A stretch of 46,116 nucleotides of DNA from Melioribacteraceae bacterium (lineage in GTDB: Bacteria; Bacteroidota; Ignavibacteria; Ignavibacteriales; Melioribacteraceae), in assembly GCA_021740785.1 (NCBI GenBank), contig JAIOZI010000042.1:1-46116 (forward strand), read 5' to 3'. Numbering within the stretch: the stretch's first letter is position 1; each line of letters starts with the position of its first letter. This document shows positions 7,422 through 16,363 of this stretch, one piece after another. The notes beneath the pieces are model-generated. The model made no database searches. It was not told where the DNA came from and saw only the letters and a program-made list of their open reading frames with translations. Made by a program: the position numbers and the translations under genes.

Positions 7422-7817
7422 TTAATCTCTAATGTATTTCCCATCAGTGATTGCACCTAGATAGCCTTCTTCAAATGCATCCGGATGCTTTTCTGAAAAA
7501 GAACTTGAAAAGTTTGCCTTGACAGCTTCTTCATTTATATAGAATGAAGCTTCGTCAAAACCTTCTTTTTTAATAATCTCGAAGGCTATTAATGAAAGAG
7601 AATCTACTTTTATTTTTGTATTGAAACTCGGAATAATTATATCAGCATATTTTTTACCATTAATTTGATTTACAACATCGTGTATTTTGTATTCTGGAAG
7701 AACAACTACTTTTTCGGGTGTTTTCTCCACTTTTAGTTGCTCACTATTCCTTTTTTTGACTTCACTATCACAACCTATTAAAACACTCATCATAATTGAA
7801 ACGAGAAACCATTTCAT
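7422..7817 (-). CDS. Small lipoprotein, unknown function
   Basis: A 131-aa protein with a lipoprotein signal: MKWFLVSIMMSVLIGC, lipobox VLIGC at residues 12-16, followed by a charged linker (DSEVKKRNSEQLKVEKTPEK). The mature domain has KIHDVVNQINGKKYADIIIPSF and ends YINEEAVKANFSSSFSEKHPDAFEEGYLGAITDGKYI, likely one small alpha/beta domain. No family recognised. The Asp after the lipidated Cys would be an inner-membrane retention signal in Enterobacteria, but that rule does not carry over to Bacteroidota. It is the last gene of the first array; beyond its start comes noncoding repeat DNA. Confidence 0.6.
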   Translation of the reverse strand: MKWFLVSIMMSVLIGCDSEVKKRNSEQLKVEKTPEKVVVLPEYKIHDVVNQINGKKYADIIIPSFNTKIKVDSLSLIAFEIIKKEGFDEASFYINEEAVKANFSSSFSEKHPDAFEEGYLGAITDGKYIRD

Positions 7818-8130
7818 TCGTCCACCTTTATATAGTTTTAAAACAAATTCAACCTAATAGCAGGATAAAACAAAAGACATATAAATCTATAGTATTTTAC
7901 CCGCCACAAATACGGCGGATAAATCTGTAAATGATCAAAAAAAATAAAGAGTTGACAAAATTTAAAGTTTCATTTGCAGAAAAAATACAGTTGCCCCAAA
8001 GGGATAAATGCGAAACCATCCCGCCTTGTATTATGGGGATTTAATCGCTTTTTATTTTTTTTAATAAAACATTATTTGTCATGTTCGTAATTTATCCTGG
8101 TTCGATAACTATCCGTCTAACAGCTTTCCA
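7818..8130. other. Noncoding upstream region of array 1
   Basis: I see no gene. GACAAAAT and several AT tracts could hold the promoter of the lipoprotein gene but no convincing -35/-10 pair stands out. CCGCC...GGCGG near 7901-7919 is a small hairpin. Confidence 0.4.
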
Positions 8131-8376
8131 ATTTGCCCCAATATTTGCAGTAGTGTATAATTAATATTCACTCCTCAAAACTAAACGCTGGCTGCCCGGC
8201 AAAGTTTGTTATCCACTTAATTGCTGTATGTAAAAGATTATTATCTATAAGATTAGTTCGGTTAATTTCGAAATGTAAATCAAGAAGAAAAGTAAATGGA
8301 TTCAAGTTCCAACTCCCCTTGTGTTGAGAATTCAGTACAACATAAAAGAAATCTTAATTAATTTCAATTCTTTTTT
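8131..8376. repeat. About 247-bp dispersed repeat, copy 1
   Basis: Similar along its length and in the same orientation to 23889-24136: shared runs include CAATATTTGC-GTAGTGTATAAT, CTAAACGC, GGCAAAGTTTG, TAATTGCTGT, ATCAAGAAGAAAAGTAAATGG and TTGAGAATT. In both places it lies upstream (5' on the minus strand) of the first gene of an accessory array, 300 bp and 180 bp from the gene start. No coding potential. Confidence 0.75.
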
Positions 8377-8399
8377 GTCTGTAATCAAAATTGGTTTTA

Positions 8400-9400
8400 C
8401 GCATAGCGCAGAGAGCAAAGGGGGGAAAAGCTAAGACGTAAGAAGTAAGACTTAAGAAACAAGTAGCAAGTAGCAAGAAACAAGTATCAAGTATCAAGTA
8501 TCAAGAAACAAGAAACCGGCAACCAGAGACCAGAAACCAGAAACAAGTATCAAGTATCAAGTATCAAGAAACAAAAAGCAAATGACAAATAAATCGCAAA
8601 AAACAAGTATCAAGTAGCAAGTATCAAGTATCAAGAAATAAAAGAAAAAAAACAAATAAATCTCAAAAACCAAAAAGCATAAAACCAGGAACCAGCAACA
8701 AGAAACAAGAAACAAGGAACAAGGAACTCCACCTACGCTAAAACCCAGCTTCCACCTACGCTAAAAGTCAGCTCCGGTGGGCAAGTCGGTGGGCAGGCCC
8801 GTCTCTACCTATCGGTAGACAGGTTCGTCAAAAACCGACTTCGCCGTGGCAGGCAGAAACCAGAAGCCAGAGACCAGAAACCAGAAACAAGTAGCAAGTA
8901 GCAAGAAATAAAAAGCAAATGACAAATAAATCGCAAAAAACAAGTATCGAGTATCAAGTATCAAGAAACAAGAAACAAGAAACCGGCAACCAAAAACCCA
9001 ACCTACGCTAAAACCCAGCTTCCACCTACGCTAAAAGTCAGCTTCGGTGGACAAGTCGGTGGACAAGCAGAAACCAGAAACAAGTAGCAAGTATCAAGTA
9101 TCAAGAAACAAGAAACCGGCAACCAAAAACCCAACCTACGCTAAAACCCAGCTTCCACCTACGCTAAAAGTCAGCTCCGGTGGGCAAGTCGGTTGGCAGG
9201 CCCACCTACGCTATAAGGCAGCTTCCACCTACGCTTAAGAACCAGCTCCCACCTACGCAACAATAGCTTCGGTGGACAAGTCGGTGGACTAGCAGAAACC
9301 AGAAACAAGTAGCAAGTATCAAGTATCAAGAGACAAAAAAATAGAAGGTACAGGGTAAAAGGTACAAGGCAAAGGGCATAGCGCAGAGCACAAAGGGTGA
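8400..9400. repeat. Composite satellite region (7-nt repeats plus dispersed blocks)
   Basis: The DNA is dominated by a 7-nt period: tandem AAGTATC, AAGTAGC, AAGAAAC and AGAAACC/AGAGACC units in runs at about 8455-8600, 8885-8990, 9068-9125 and 9290-9340. Between them, four blocks share CCACCTACGCTAAAA...AGCTTCCACC and a CAGCTCCGGTGG closing arm that pairs with CCACC. The short ORFs that can be read here simply translate the repeats and are not genes. No regular repeat-spacer structure, so it is not CRISPR. Confidence 0.85.
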
Positions 9401-9769
9401 AAAGCAATGCGGTTTATCTTTCAATAATTGTCAATAGTCATTCATCAATCGTCAATCATAATTCATCAATCGTCATTCATCAATCATCAATCATCATTCG
9501 TCAATTTTAATCACCGTAGCTTTAGCGTAGGTGATAGTCAATAGAAAATTGTCAATTATCAGTTTCCAGTCCCTTAATAACTTAATAACTCAATAACTCA
9601 GTAACTCAGTAACTCAGTAACTTAATAACTGAATAGCTTAATACTTTCTCCGTGTTTTTCCGCGTTGTCCGTGTCGTTCGTGTTCTATCAAGTGCTTCGA
9701 TTTCACACAGAGACAATGGATTTGAATAGATAATGTATTTCGCAAACTTTATGGTGAATTTTTCTTTGC
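9401..9769. repeat. Second set of microsatellites, noncoding
   Basis: 9430-9510 is built of TCATCAATC/GTCAATC-type units. 9505-9535 carries TCACCGTAGCTTTAGCGTAGGTGA, an imperfect hairpin related to the CCTACGCTAAA blocks upstream. 9575-9640 is an 8-nt repeat (TAACTCAG/TAACTCAA). No gene is supported up to the nitrilase stop at 9770. Confidence 0.75.
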
Positions 9770-10594
9770 TCAGCTATTTGTCAGCCAACCTTTGTATAAC
9801 TCCTGCCGCCTATCCGGTAAGAATAATCTCCTTGCATTGGATTTATTAATTAATTCCAAATCAATTTCACAAATCAGAATTTCATCTTTTCCGGCAGCCG
9901 CTCGTGAGATTACTTTACCTTCCGGGTCGCATACGAATGATTCACCCGAAAATGTGAGGCATTCTTCTTCCCCAACTCTATTACACAATGCCGTAAAATA
10001 CCCGTTCTGAAATGCAGCAACTCTCATCTCCGCTTCATATAAACCTTCGGGCCATTCACCAACGGCTCCGGCTTGGGGGACGAACACAATCTCAGCGCCG
10101 TTAAGAGCTAATGCCCGCATATATTCCGGGTAGTGCCTATCATAACAAATTGCAACTCCGATTTTCCCGAATTCCGTTTCATAAACTGGCACGTTGGTAT
10201 CACCGGGATCGTAATAACCTTTTTCATGGAAACATGCATAATCGGTAATGTGAATCATTCTTGTAATTCCGATGATCTCTCCGTCCGTGTTAATAACCGG
10301 GGATGAGTCGAAGGTTTTATCGCCGTCTTTTTCGTATAGATTCAAAATTATTACAACGCCGTATTCTCGTGCAGCTTCTGCAAATCGGTTTGTTAAACTG
10401 CCCGGGATAGGTTCAGCCAGTTCAAAATTATTTCCGGCGGATTTCTTCTGAGGATAAAACGGTGTGAAAGCAAGTTCGGCAAAACTGATTATTTTTGCCC
10501 CTGCTTCAGCCGCTTTTCTTACCGAGTTTAATCCTTTCAAAATATTTGCTTCAACGTCTGATGAAGCTCTCTGCTGAATTAATGCAATTTTCAT
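9770..10594 (-). CDS. Carbon-nitrogen hydrolase (nitrilase superfamily), catalytic Lys absent
   Basis: A 274-aa nitrilase-superfamily amidase of normal length. The Glu of the Glu-Lys-Cys triad is E40 (FAELAF) and the nucleophile C150 (VAICYDRHYPE), the latter in a context close to N-carbamoylputrescine amidase. The lysine expected in the YRKxHI motif is methionine here (TRMIHI, M113), although the flanking CFHEKGYYDPGD region aligns well. It would hydrolyse a C-N bond in an amide or carbamoyl compound, but the substrate and even activity are open. It is the last gene of the operon, 17 bp after the epimerase. The GNAT-nitrilase at the other end of the operon keeps its lysine. Confidence 0.85.
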   Translation of the reverse strand: MKIALIQQRASSDVEANILKGLNSVRKAAEAGAKIISFAELAFTPFYPQKKSAGNNFELAEPIPGSLTNRFAEAAREYGVVIILNLYEKDGDKTFDSSPVINTDGEIIGITRMIHITDYACFHEKGYYDPGDTNVPVYETEFGKIGVAICYDRHYPEYMRALALNGAEIVFVPQAGAVGEWPEGLYEAEMRVAAFQNGYFTALCNRVGEEECLTFSGESFVCDPEGKVISRAAAGKDEILICEIDLELINKSNARRLFLPDRRQELYKGWLTNS

Positions 10595-10611
10595 ATTATT
10601 CCTAAAAAGGT

Positions 10612-11679
10612 TTATAAGTTTGGATCAAAACCAAGACCGGGATTATTCGTTGGGTAAAGCGTTCCGTCTTTCAAAATTACGGCTCCATTCGCGGGATCAC
10701 CGATCAAATCCAAATGACCGTCAAGATCTGCATATTCAACGTTTGGGCGTGCCAGTGCATAATGCAGTCCTGCTGATATTGCGAGTGCTGATTCATCCAT
10801 ACACCCGACCATTACTTCAAGTCCCGCCGATTTCGCAACGGCATTAATTTGTAAAGCTTCGTTTATTCCACCGACTTTCATCAACTTCACATTAACAGTA
10901 TCAACAAGTTCTTTTCTTGCCAGCCGGAATGCATCGCGCAGATTCATAAGACTTTCATCTGCCATAACCGGGATGTGAACGCTGCCGGTAACCCTTCCCA
11001 ATAAATCTGGTTCACCCTTAGGAGTGGGTTGTTCAAGTATTTCGATTTTTACATTTCTTGTTTTTTCCACAAACTTAATCGACTGCTCTACCGTATAACC
11101 TTGATTTGCATCGAAACGAAGGAGAATTTGTTTCCCGATTTTCTCCCGTAATTTAATCATCCTCTCGATGTCATGGTCGACATTAAGTCCACCTTTTATT
11201 TTCAATATCTTAAAACCGTCTGCGATGAATTCATCGGCTCTTGCTAAGGTTTCCTCGACCGGTAAGATTCCGATCGTAACACTTGTTTTCATTCTGTCAC
11301 GAAATCCACCGAGTATTTTATACAAGGGAATCTGTGCTTTCTTACCGAGTATATCAAACATCGCCATATCAAGCATTGCAACTGCAGAGGAATTTCCGGC
11401 GATAAAGTTTCTTATCTTTTCATGATGCAGCATAAACCTTAATGGATCGACTCCAATAATCATCGGTTCAATAACTGACTTGGTAAATTCAATTACCGTT
11501 TCGGGAGTTTCGTTGGTAACGGGAAAATCCGGCGCCGCACATCCGAAGCCTGTTATCTTTTCGTTAGTACTGAGTTTTATAAAAATATTATGCGCTTTCC
11601 CGACCGTCTCATAAGCAATTGTATAGGGCTCTTTCAAATTCATTTCAACAGGTATTATCTCAACCGACGTAATTTTCAT
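10612..11679 (-). CDS. Enolase-superfamily dipeptide epimerase / N-acyl-glutamate racemase (DgcA-like)
   Basis: A 355-aa enolase-superfamily racemase of the muconate-lactonizing subgroup. The two catalytic lysines are in KIK (K162) and VNVKLMK (K265); metal ligands are D190 (RFDANQ), E216 (LEQP) and D241 (ADES); the substrate-gating MDES is at 294-297. TSVTIGI (132-138) is typical of L-Ala-D/L-Glu epimerases. These enzymes epimerise L-Ala-L/D-Glu or related dipeptides. In DgcN-DgcA systems a close relative racemises N-acetyl-D-glutamate. Because a DUF1611 (DgcN-type) gene lies two genes upstream in the same operon, the DgcA role is plausible. It is 12 bp downstream of the fusion gene. Confidence 0.85.
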   Translation of the reverse strand: MKITSVEIIPVEMNLKEPYTIAYETVGKAHNIFIKLSTNEKITGFGCAAPDFPVTNETPETVIEFTKSVIEPMIIGVDPLRFMLHHEKIRNFIAGNSSAVAMLDMAMFDILGKKAQIPLYKILGGFRDRMKTSVTIGILPVEETLARADEFIADGFKILKIKGGLNVDHDIERMIKLREKIGKQILLRFDANQGYTVEQSIKFVEKTRNVKIEILEQPTPKGEPDLLGRVTGSVHIPVMADESLMNLRDAFRLARKELVDTVNVKLMKVGGINEALQINAVAKSAGLEVMVGCMDESALAISAGLHYALARPNVEYADLDGHLDLIGDPANGAVILKDGTLYPTNNPGLGFDPNL

Positions 11680-11691
11680 TTAGTGATTCCA

Positions 11692-14043
11692 TTAATATTT
11701 TTTCTGATGAATCTCATCAAGTGACATTGCTTTTAAGTCCTCTACAAAAGATACAAGATGAGCGATCATCACTCCCCAGATTTTATTTCCTTTTTCAACC
11801 GATGCTTTTTTCGGGTCACCCATTACTCCGCTCTCCGATATTTTTTTCGTCTGAGCATACCACGGTACGCCGCGCAATGATGAAAAATTCAAATATCGGC
11901 TGGAAAAATTTAATATCGAGCTGCCCGATTTTTCTATATGAACAAGATGAGGACGTACGGCAAGAGTCGTGCTTGTTTCAATTTCACCTGCATGCACATC
12001 GTTTGGAGTTTCTGATATGTCGTCAATATCAACATCGCTGGTTTCCCCGGTATCAACTGCAATAAAGATTCCGGCATCACGGTTAATCATTTGTGCGGCA
12101 TAGCTTAGGGTCGGAGCATTATCTCCGTGTCCGTTTATTATCAGTATTTTTTTTATTCCGTTGCGGGCGGCAGCCATACCAATGTCATAAATAAAATTTG
12201 ATAGTGAATTATTTGTAACGCTGATAGTGCCTTTAAAATCATCATGATGGTAAGCTACACCATAAGGAACCAAGGGTAAAACCAGCGGCTTCGGATCACT
12301 GCATGCTTCTGCAACTCGTTTCGCCAAATAGTCCGCATCAAATGCATCAACATCAACGGGCAAATGAGGACCGTGTTGTTCGATAGAGCCAACCGGTAAA
12401 ATTGCAATGTCGGTCTCTTTTAGTCTCTCTTCTAATTCGGGCCAGGACTGTTCCGCCCAAAGGTGAGTTTTTTGAGAGATTCTAATCTCACGTCTAATCT
12501 TTGTATCAGTTTTCATTCCCGCCAGTTCAAACGGATACTTCTCTTCGATTGCCGGATCCTTTAACGGATTAACGGACTGCCATTTTCGACCTACTTTTCT
12601 TAAGGCGCCCAGTGCATATTCCATGTAAATTTTATATAAACTTTTTCTCAGGTTTTGAGGTATTGCGATCATCGGCGAACGTTCGGTATCAAAACGCAAA
12701 TGTAAAATTTCCGTTTTTTCTTTTACCTTTTTCTTTTTTTTATCATCGAGAGTTATTTTCCCCATCTCGCTCAGCGTATGCAGTAAATGATCGGCGCTCA
12801 CCGTTTCTTGATGAATCCATTTCGTTTCAAGTAATTTTAAAGCTTTATTTATTTGCTCATCATTATACCCGCAATGTTTCGGGTCTTCGTTAATCGCCGT
12901 GAGCATCCCTACAATTCTCCGGCACTTTTCACATTTACCGCAGGGATAAATTCTATCTCCTTCTTTATGAGCAGCATGACATGATACTTGATGAGCCTGC
13001 AGCCTGGGATATCGTTTAGTTAAAATTGTTTCAATCATCATTTCGGAAAGCGGTCGTAAAATTGAAAATTGGGAAATCGACCAACCCTTCCGCATATAAT
13101 ACCTGCTCATTGCTTCATCAAAAAATTTACTTTGATCATAGAGCCCGTCATAATGAGTGATGCCTTTATAATTCTTGCGCATCGTGGTATCATATTCATC
13201 CCCGATAATCATTCTCCCGATCCCTCTTTTCTTCATCAGCGGCAAAATACCAAAAAGGAAAACGGCAACTGTCCATAACCTGATTGGATATTCATCGGCG
13301 CGAATATCTTGAAAGTCTTTTCTAATAAACGGCATATGTCTCAACATCCACGGAAAAACTCTATCGGAATTAACCCAAACCCTGCCGGTGTTGGGAATGT
13401 TTTCTTTGAAATATCTATAAGCATTAAGAGCGGTGAACCAATGCCTTCCGGATTCATTCACAAAAAGCGGATGAGTTTCGTAACCGAGTTCATTTATCAA
13501 TCCATAGCTTAATAGACTATCTTTCCCTCCGCTCGATAGTATGCAGTGACTGTCTTTACCGGTTGACCAATATTCCCATTTGGTTTTTACAGGTTCGGGA
13601 TCAATATCTGGAAACTCCAGAATTGCCCTGGAATAATTTTTTTGTTTTACAACAGGAAGCTTCGCTGCCTCGCCAGTAAGAAACGGGTTGTGCTCAATAA
13701 TTTTTTTTACATATATTTCACGCGCAGTATTTTCAACTGCATCCGAAAGAAATCTTTGATCGGTATGATCATAAATACCTTTAAAAATGATTTTCTTACA
13801 AAACAATCCGTAGTTTACAGCAACTTGAGATGCAATCATTGAAGCAAGATTGATTGAAGAATTATCCGCCGGATCAAATACATTTTCTTCATAACTATAG
13901 ATTAGCTCTGTTGTGTCTTCTTTGCCGTTATTAATGATTTTATAGGGCGCCGAAATTCTATCCTTTGATAATTTTACCGGTCCGACTTCCAAAACATCGA
14001 ACACTTCTAATATTGAAAGCGGATCATTCTTTTCGTTTATCAT
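11692..14043 (-). CDS. PP-loop ATP pyrophosphatase - creatininase fusion
   Basis: A 783-aa protein with two enzymes in one chain. Residues 160-380 are an N-type ATP pyrophosphatase: the PP-loop SGGKDS at 171-176, then a domain closing with C355 and CGKCEKC at 368-374, which suggests a bound Zn or Fe-S as in QueC-like proteins. Such enzymes adenylate a carboxylate or carbonyl. Residues 545-783 are a creatininase-family amidohydrolase with GSIEQHGPH (552-560), INGHGDN (638-644) and HAGEIETS (685-692), carrying the metal-binding Glu, His, Asp and Glu. The linker (430-540) is Lys-rich. The order, ATP-dependent activation then amide or ring hydrolysis, hints at one substrate passing between them. 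The N-terminal part may relate to the ATP-dependent glutamate epimerase MurL; that is only a guess. Confidence 0.85.
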   Translation of the reverse strand: MINEKNDPLSILEVFDVLEVGPVKLSKDRISAPYKIINNGKEDTTELIYSYEENVFDPADNSSINLASMIASQVAVNYGLFCKKIIFKGIYDHTDQRFLSDAVENTAREIYVKKIIEHNPFLTGEAAKLPVVKQKNYSRAILEFPDIDPEPVKTKWEYWSTGKDSHCILSSGGKDSLLSYGLINELGYETHPLFVNESGRHWFTALNAYRYFKENIPNTGRVWVNSDRVFPWMLRHMPFIRKDFQDIRADEYPIRLWTVAVFLFGILPLMKKRGIGRMIIGDEYDTTMRKNYKGITHYDGLYDQSKFFDEAMSRYYMRKGWSISQFSILRPLSEMMIETILTKRYPRLQAHQVSCHAAHKEGDRIYPCGKCEKCRRIVGMLTAINEDPKHCGYNDEQINKALKLLETKWIHQETVSADHLLHTLSEMGKITLDDKKKKKVKEKTEILHLRFDTERSPMIAIPQNLRKSLYKIYMEYALGALRKVGRKWQSVNPLKDPAIEEKYPFELAGMKTDTKIRREIRISQKTHLWAEQSWPELEERLKETDIAILPVGSIEQHGPHLPVDVDAFDADYLAKRVAEACSDPKPLVLPLVPYGVAYHHDDFKGTISVTNNSLSNFIYDIGMAAARNGIKKILIINGHGDNAPTLSYAAQMINRDAGIFIAVDTGETSDVDIDDISETPNDVHAGEIETSTTLAVRPHLVHIEKSGSSILNFSSRYLNFSSLRGVPWYAQTKKISESGVMGDPKKASVEKGNKIWGVMIAHLVSFVEDLKAMSLDEIHQKKY

Positions 14044-14157
14044 TTCTTTTCCGTTTCGGATTTATTTCAAAAAAATCATATAACTTCTAATTTCATTAAT
14101 CACTTTTAGATTCCCCTCATGCTGTCTTACTCCAAAAGATAATAGACTTTAAATAAG

Positions 14158-15237
14158 TCAGCGGATATTTAAGTGATTCTTTATAACACCCAATAATTTT
14201 TCCGCACCTTGAACGAGCACATCCACAGCAGGCAGACCGGTTTCCTTTTCGATTTGTTCGCAGACAGACGGGATTTTTTCATAGGGAATATTTTCATGAT
14301 TAACGGTCACAGCAGCGACAGGTTTACCGGAGAGCATTTCGATTATCTTTATCTGTTTCTCCAACGATTGAATAAAGTAACCGGGGAAACCGTCATATTC
14401 TTTTCTTGCCGGTGCGTGCTGTAAAATAATGATATCTGGTCTGCCGGCAGCAAGAATTTCAAATCCACCCGGGTAAGCGGGATTCATCAAACTACCTTGT
14501 CCCTCGATAACAATTACATCCGGATTTGATTCTTCCCATGCTGAAAAAACGGCATTCTCAATTTCACCGGAAACAAAATCATTTATCAATGAATCCATAA
14601 TGATACTATACTTTGCACCCTGCAGCCATGCGGTTTGACCGGTTCCGATCATTTCGGTTTTAAATCCGGCGTTACGCAGCGCATGAACAACTACCCATGC
14701 CGTAGTCCTTTTGCCAACAGCCGAATCCGTTCCCAGTACTGCAATTTTCAAACAATTCACACGTTCAATTTTCCCGGTAAAAAAGTGAAGTTCATCGCGG
14801 GAAACCGGTTTCCGGACATCGCGGATTTTTACGCCGGCTTGAAAAGCGAGATCAACAATTTCAGGGTCATCGGAGAGAAAATCATGCAGACCCGAATCGA
14901 GGTGAAGCCCGAATCCAATTGCTTTCAACACATCGACTCGTGCATCAGGATCAAGACGGCCGCCGTCGGGTGCTAGTCCGATCACAAAATGAGTTGCCGG
15001 TTCTCCTTTATCCTGTGAGAATTTAATTGCATCTTCAATAGATGCAAAGATAGGAATTCCATTTTCTTTTTTATCAAGAACCTTGCCTGCATCCTGCCCT
15101 TCATATTTTGAATCAATAACCGAGTGAACATTGTAACGTTCGGTAAAGCGTACAAGTCCATGTGCTGTTTTGCCGTTAGTTGTGTTGAATGCCCCTTCAG
15201 AGTAAATAATTGCATTTCCGTTCGGCAGTATATTCAT
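14158..15237 (-). CDS. DUF1611 P-loop protein, DgcN-like (D-glutamate N-acetyltransferase family)
   Basis: A 359-aa protein with the DUF1611 layout: an N-terminal Rossmann-like part (residues 1-150, VIGLAPDGGRLD), then a P-loop half with GTDSAVGKRT at 169-178, VIVIEGQGSLMNPAYPG and IILQHAPARKEYDGFP. One member, DgcN, acetylates D-glutamate so that the partner racemase DgcA can convert N-acetyl-D-Glu to the L form. A DgcA-like racemase is encoded two genes downstream, so the same chemistry is a reasonable inference. Its ATG (15237) overlaps the stop of the PLP enzyme by 4 bp, showing translational coupling. Then comes a 114-bp gap before the fusion gene. Confidence 0.85.
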   Translation of the reverse strand: MNILPNGNAIIYSEGAFNTTNGKTAHGLVRFTERYNVHSVIDSKYEGQDAGKVLDKKENGIPIFASIEDAIKFSQDKGEPATHFVIGLAPDGGRLDPDARVDVLKAIGFGLHLDSGLHDFLSDDPEIVDLAFQAGVKIRDVRKPVSRDELHFFTGKIERVNCLKIAVLGTDSAVGKRTTAWVVVHALRNAGFKTEMIGTGQTAWLQGAKYSIIMDSLINDFVSGEIENAVFSAWEESNPDVIVIEGQGSLMNPAYPGGFEILAAGRPDIIILQHAPARKEYDGFPGYFIQSLEKQIKIIEMLSGKPVAAVTVNHENIPYEKIPSVCEQIEKETGLPAVDVLVQGAEKLLGVIKNHLNIR

Positions 15238-16352
15238 GATTTCCTCCCTGTTAATAAAACCACATATCTATCACTTGGTAAAACATCCTTTTTATGTTTT
15301 TCTATTAATGCATGTAATCCGGCGGTTGAAGCCGGCAGAACAAACAGTCCTTCTTTTTCACGTATTAATTTGGATAAAGCAGTCATTTCCTTATCAGTAG
15401 CGGAACCTGCCCAGCCTTTGGTATTCCTTATTGCTTCCAGGGCATAATCTCCGTCGAAAGAATGCCAATTTACAAGCGGCTCATTTACTTTAGTTTCTTT
15501 TATTTTCTCCGGTCTAAGATCTTCGCACTTTTCTTTATTCAGAAGAAAAGCTTCAACGATAGGATTTTTTTTGATGGATGATCCCGCAATAATTTTAGGC
15601 ATCCGAGATGTTTTGCCTCTACGATAAAGACTCAGAAAACCCCTGTAAACTCCGGCTAATGTAGTTCCATTTGAAACGGGAATTGAAATTGCACTCGGGG
15701 CATCACGAAGATCGTCGTAGATTTCATAAGCAATTTCACCGTAAGCTTTCAATTGTAAAATTGTATTGTCGCCGCCCGGATTTGCATCGTACTGTTCATT
15801 TTTCAAAGCGAATTCCTGAGAAATAAAAACTGCATTTTCATAATCACCGGGCTCGCGAATAATTTCAGCCCCTAGATCGGCCATCTCTTTGATTCGTTTT
15901 GTATGATAATTTTCCGGAATATGAATTATACATTTAAGTCCGGCAAAATTAGCCGCCAATGCAATAGCGACGCCGTAATTGCCGCAGGTAGCAAAAGTGA
16001 TTGTATCATATCCGCGGCGGAGAGCGTCGTTACACTGTGCAAAAGCTATTCTATCCTTTTGTGTACCGCTTGGATTTCCGCCTTCATATTTCAGGTAAAT
16101 TTGCCGAATGCCGAACTCTCTTTCAATATTCCGGGCGCGCACCAGGTTCGTATCACCAACTTCAGAATCGATAATGTCTTCATAAGCTGCGATTCTTTCA
16201 TCCAATGTCAATGATTTATCAACTGCTACTTCGCGTTGTTTTGTTAGTTCGCGATAAAAATCAAAGACTTCAGCCGTTGCCCCGTCAATTAAATCGTATG
16301 GCTGCTCGGTGTATTCGATACGATTAATATTTTCGTCATGCTTTTCATTCAT
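15234..16352 (-). CDS. PLP-dependent lyase/synthase, threonine synthase-like (fold type II)
   Basis: About 372 residues. I start at the ATG at 16352, preceded by AAGGAAAAT, rather than the in-frame TTG at 16373 that overlaps the upstream stop. GNPSGTQKDR has the PLP lysine (K106 counted from the longer start), TFATCGNYGVAIA is the Asn-loop and PVSNGTTLAGVYRG the phosphate-binding Gly loop, all fold-type II features. Family members are threonine synthases, cysteine synthases, threonine dehydratases and diaminopropionate lyases. The size and GGNPSGTQKD fit threonine synthase-like proteins, but no threonine genes are nearby. In this operon it may act on an amino-acid intermediate. Its last codon overlaps the DUF1611 start. 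Confidence 0.8.
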   Translation of the reverse strand: MNEKHDENINRIEYTEQPYDLIDGATAEVFDFYRELTKQREVAVDKSLTLDERIAAYEDIIDSEVGDTNLVRARNIEREFGIRQIYLKYEGGNPSGTQKDRIAFAQCNDALRRGYDTITFATCGNYGVAIALAANFAGLKCIIHIPENYHTKRIKEMADLGAEIIREPGDYENAVFISQEFALKNEQYDANPGGDNTILQLKAYGEIAYEIYDDLRDAPSAISIPVSNGTTLAGVYRGFLSLYRRGKTSRMPKIIAGSSIKKNPIVEAFLLNKEKCEDLRPEKIKETKVNEPLVNWHSFDGDYALEAIRNTKGWAGSATDKEMTALSKLIREKEGLFVLPASTAGLHALIEKHKKDVLPSDRYVVLLTGRKS

Positions 16353-16363
16353 AATTATTTTCC

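Noticed and set aside
9047-9238. 63-aa plus-strand frame (MDKSVDKQKPETSSKYQ...)
   Set aside because: It is a translation of the satellite DNA (repeated KYQVS/PTYAK units) with no ribosome-binding site or family likeness.
8400-9400. Possible CRISPR array because of many short repeats
   Set aside because: Repeats are 7-nt tandem units and mixed blocks, without a fixed-length direct repeat separated by unique spacers, and no cas genes are present.
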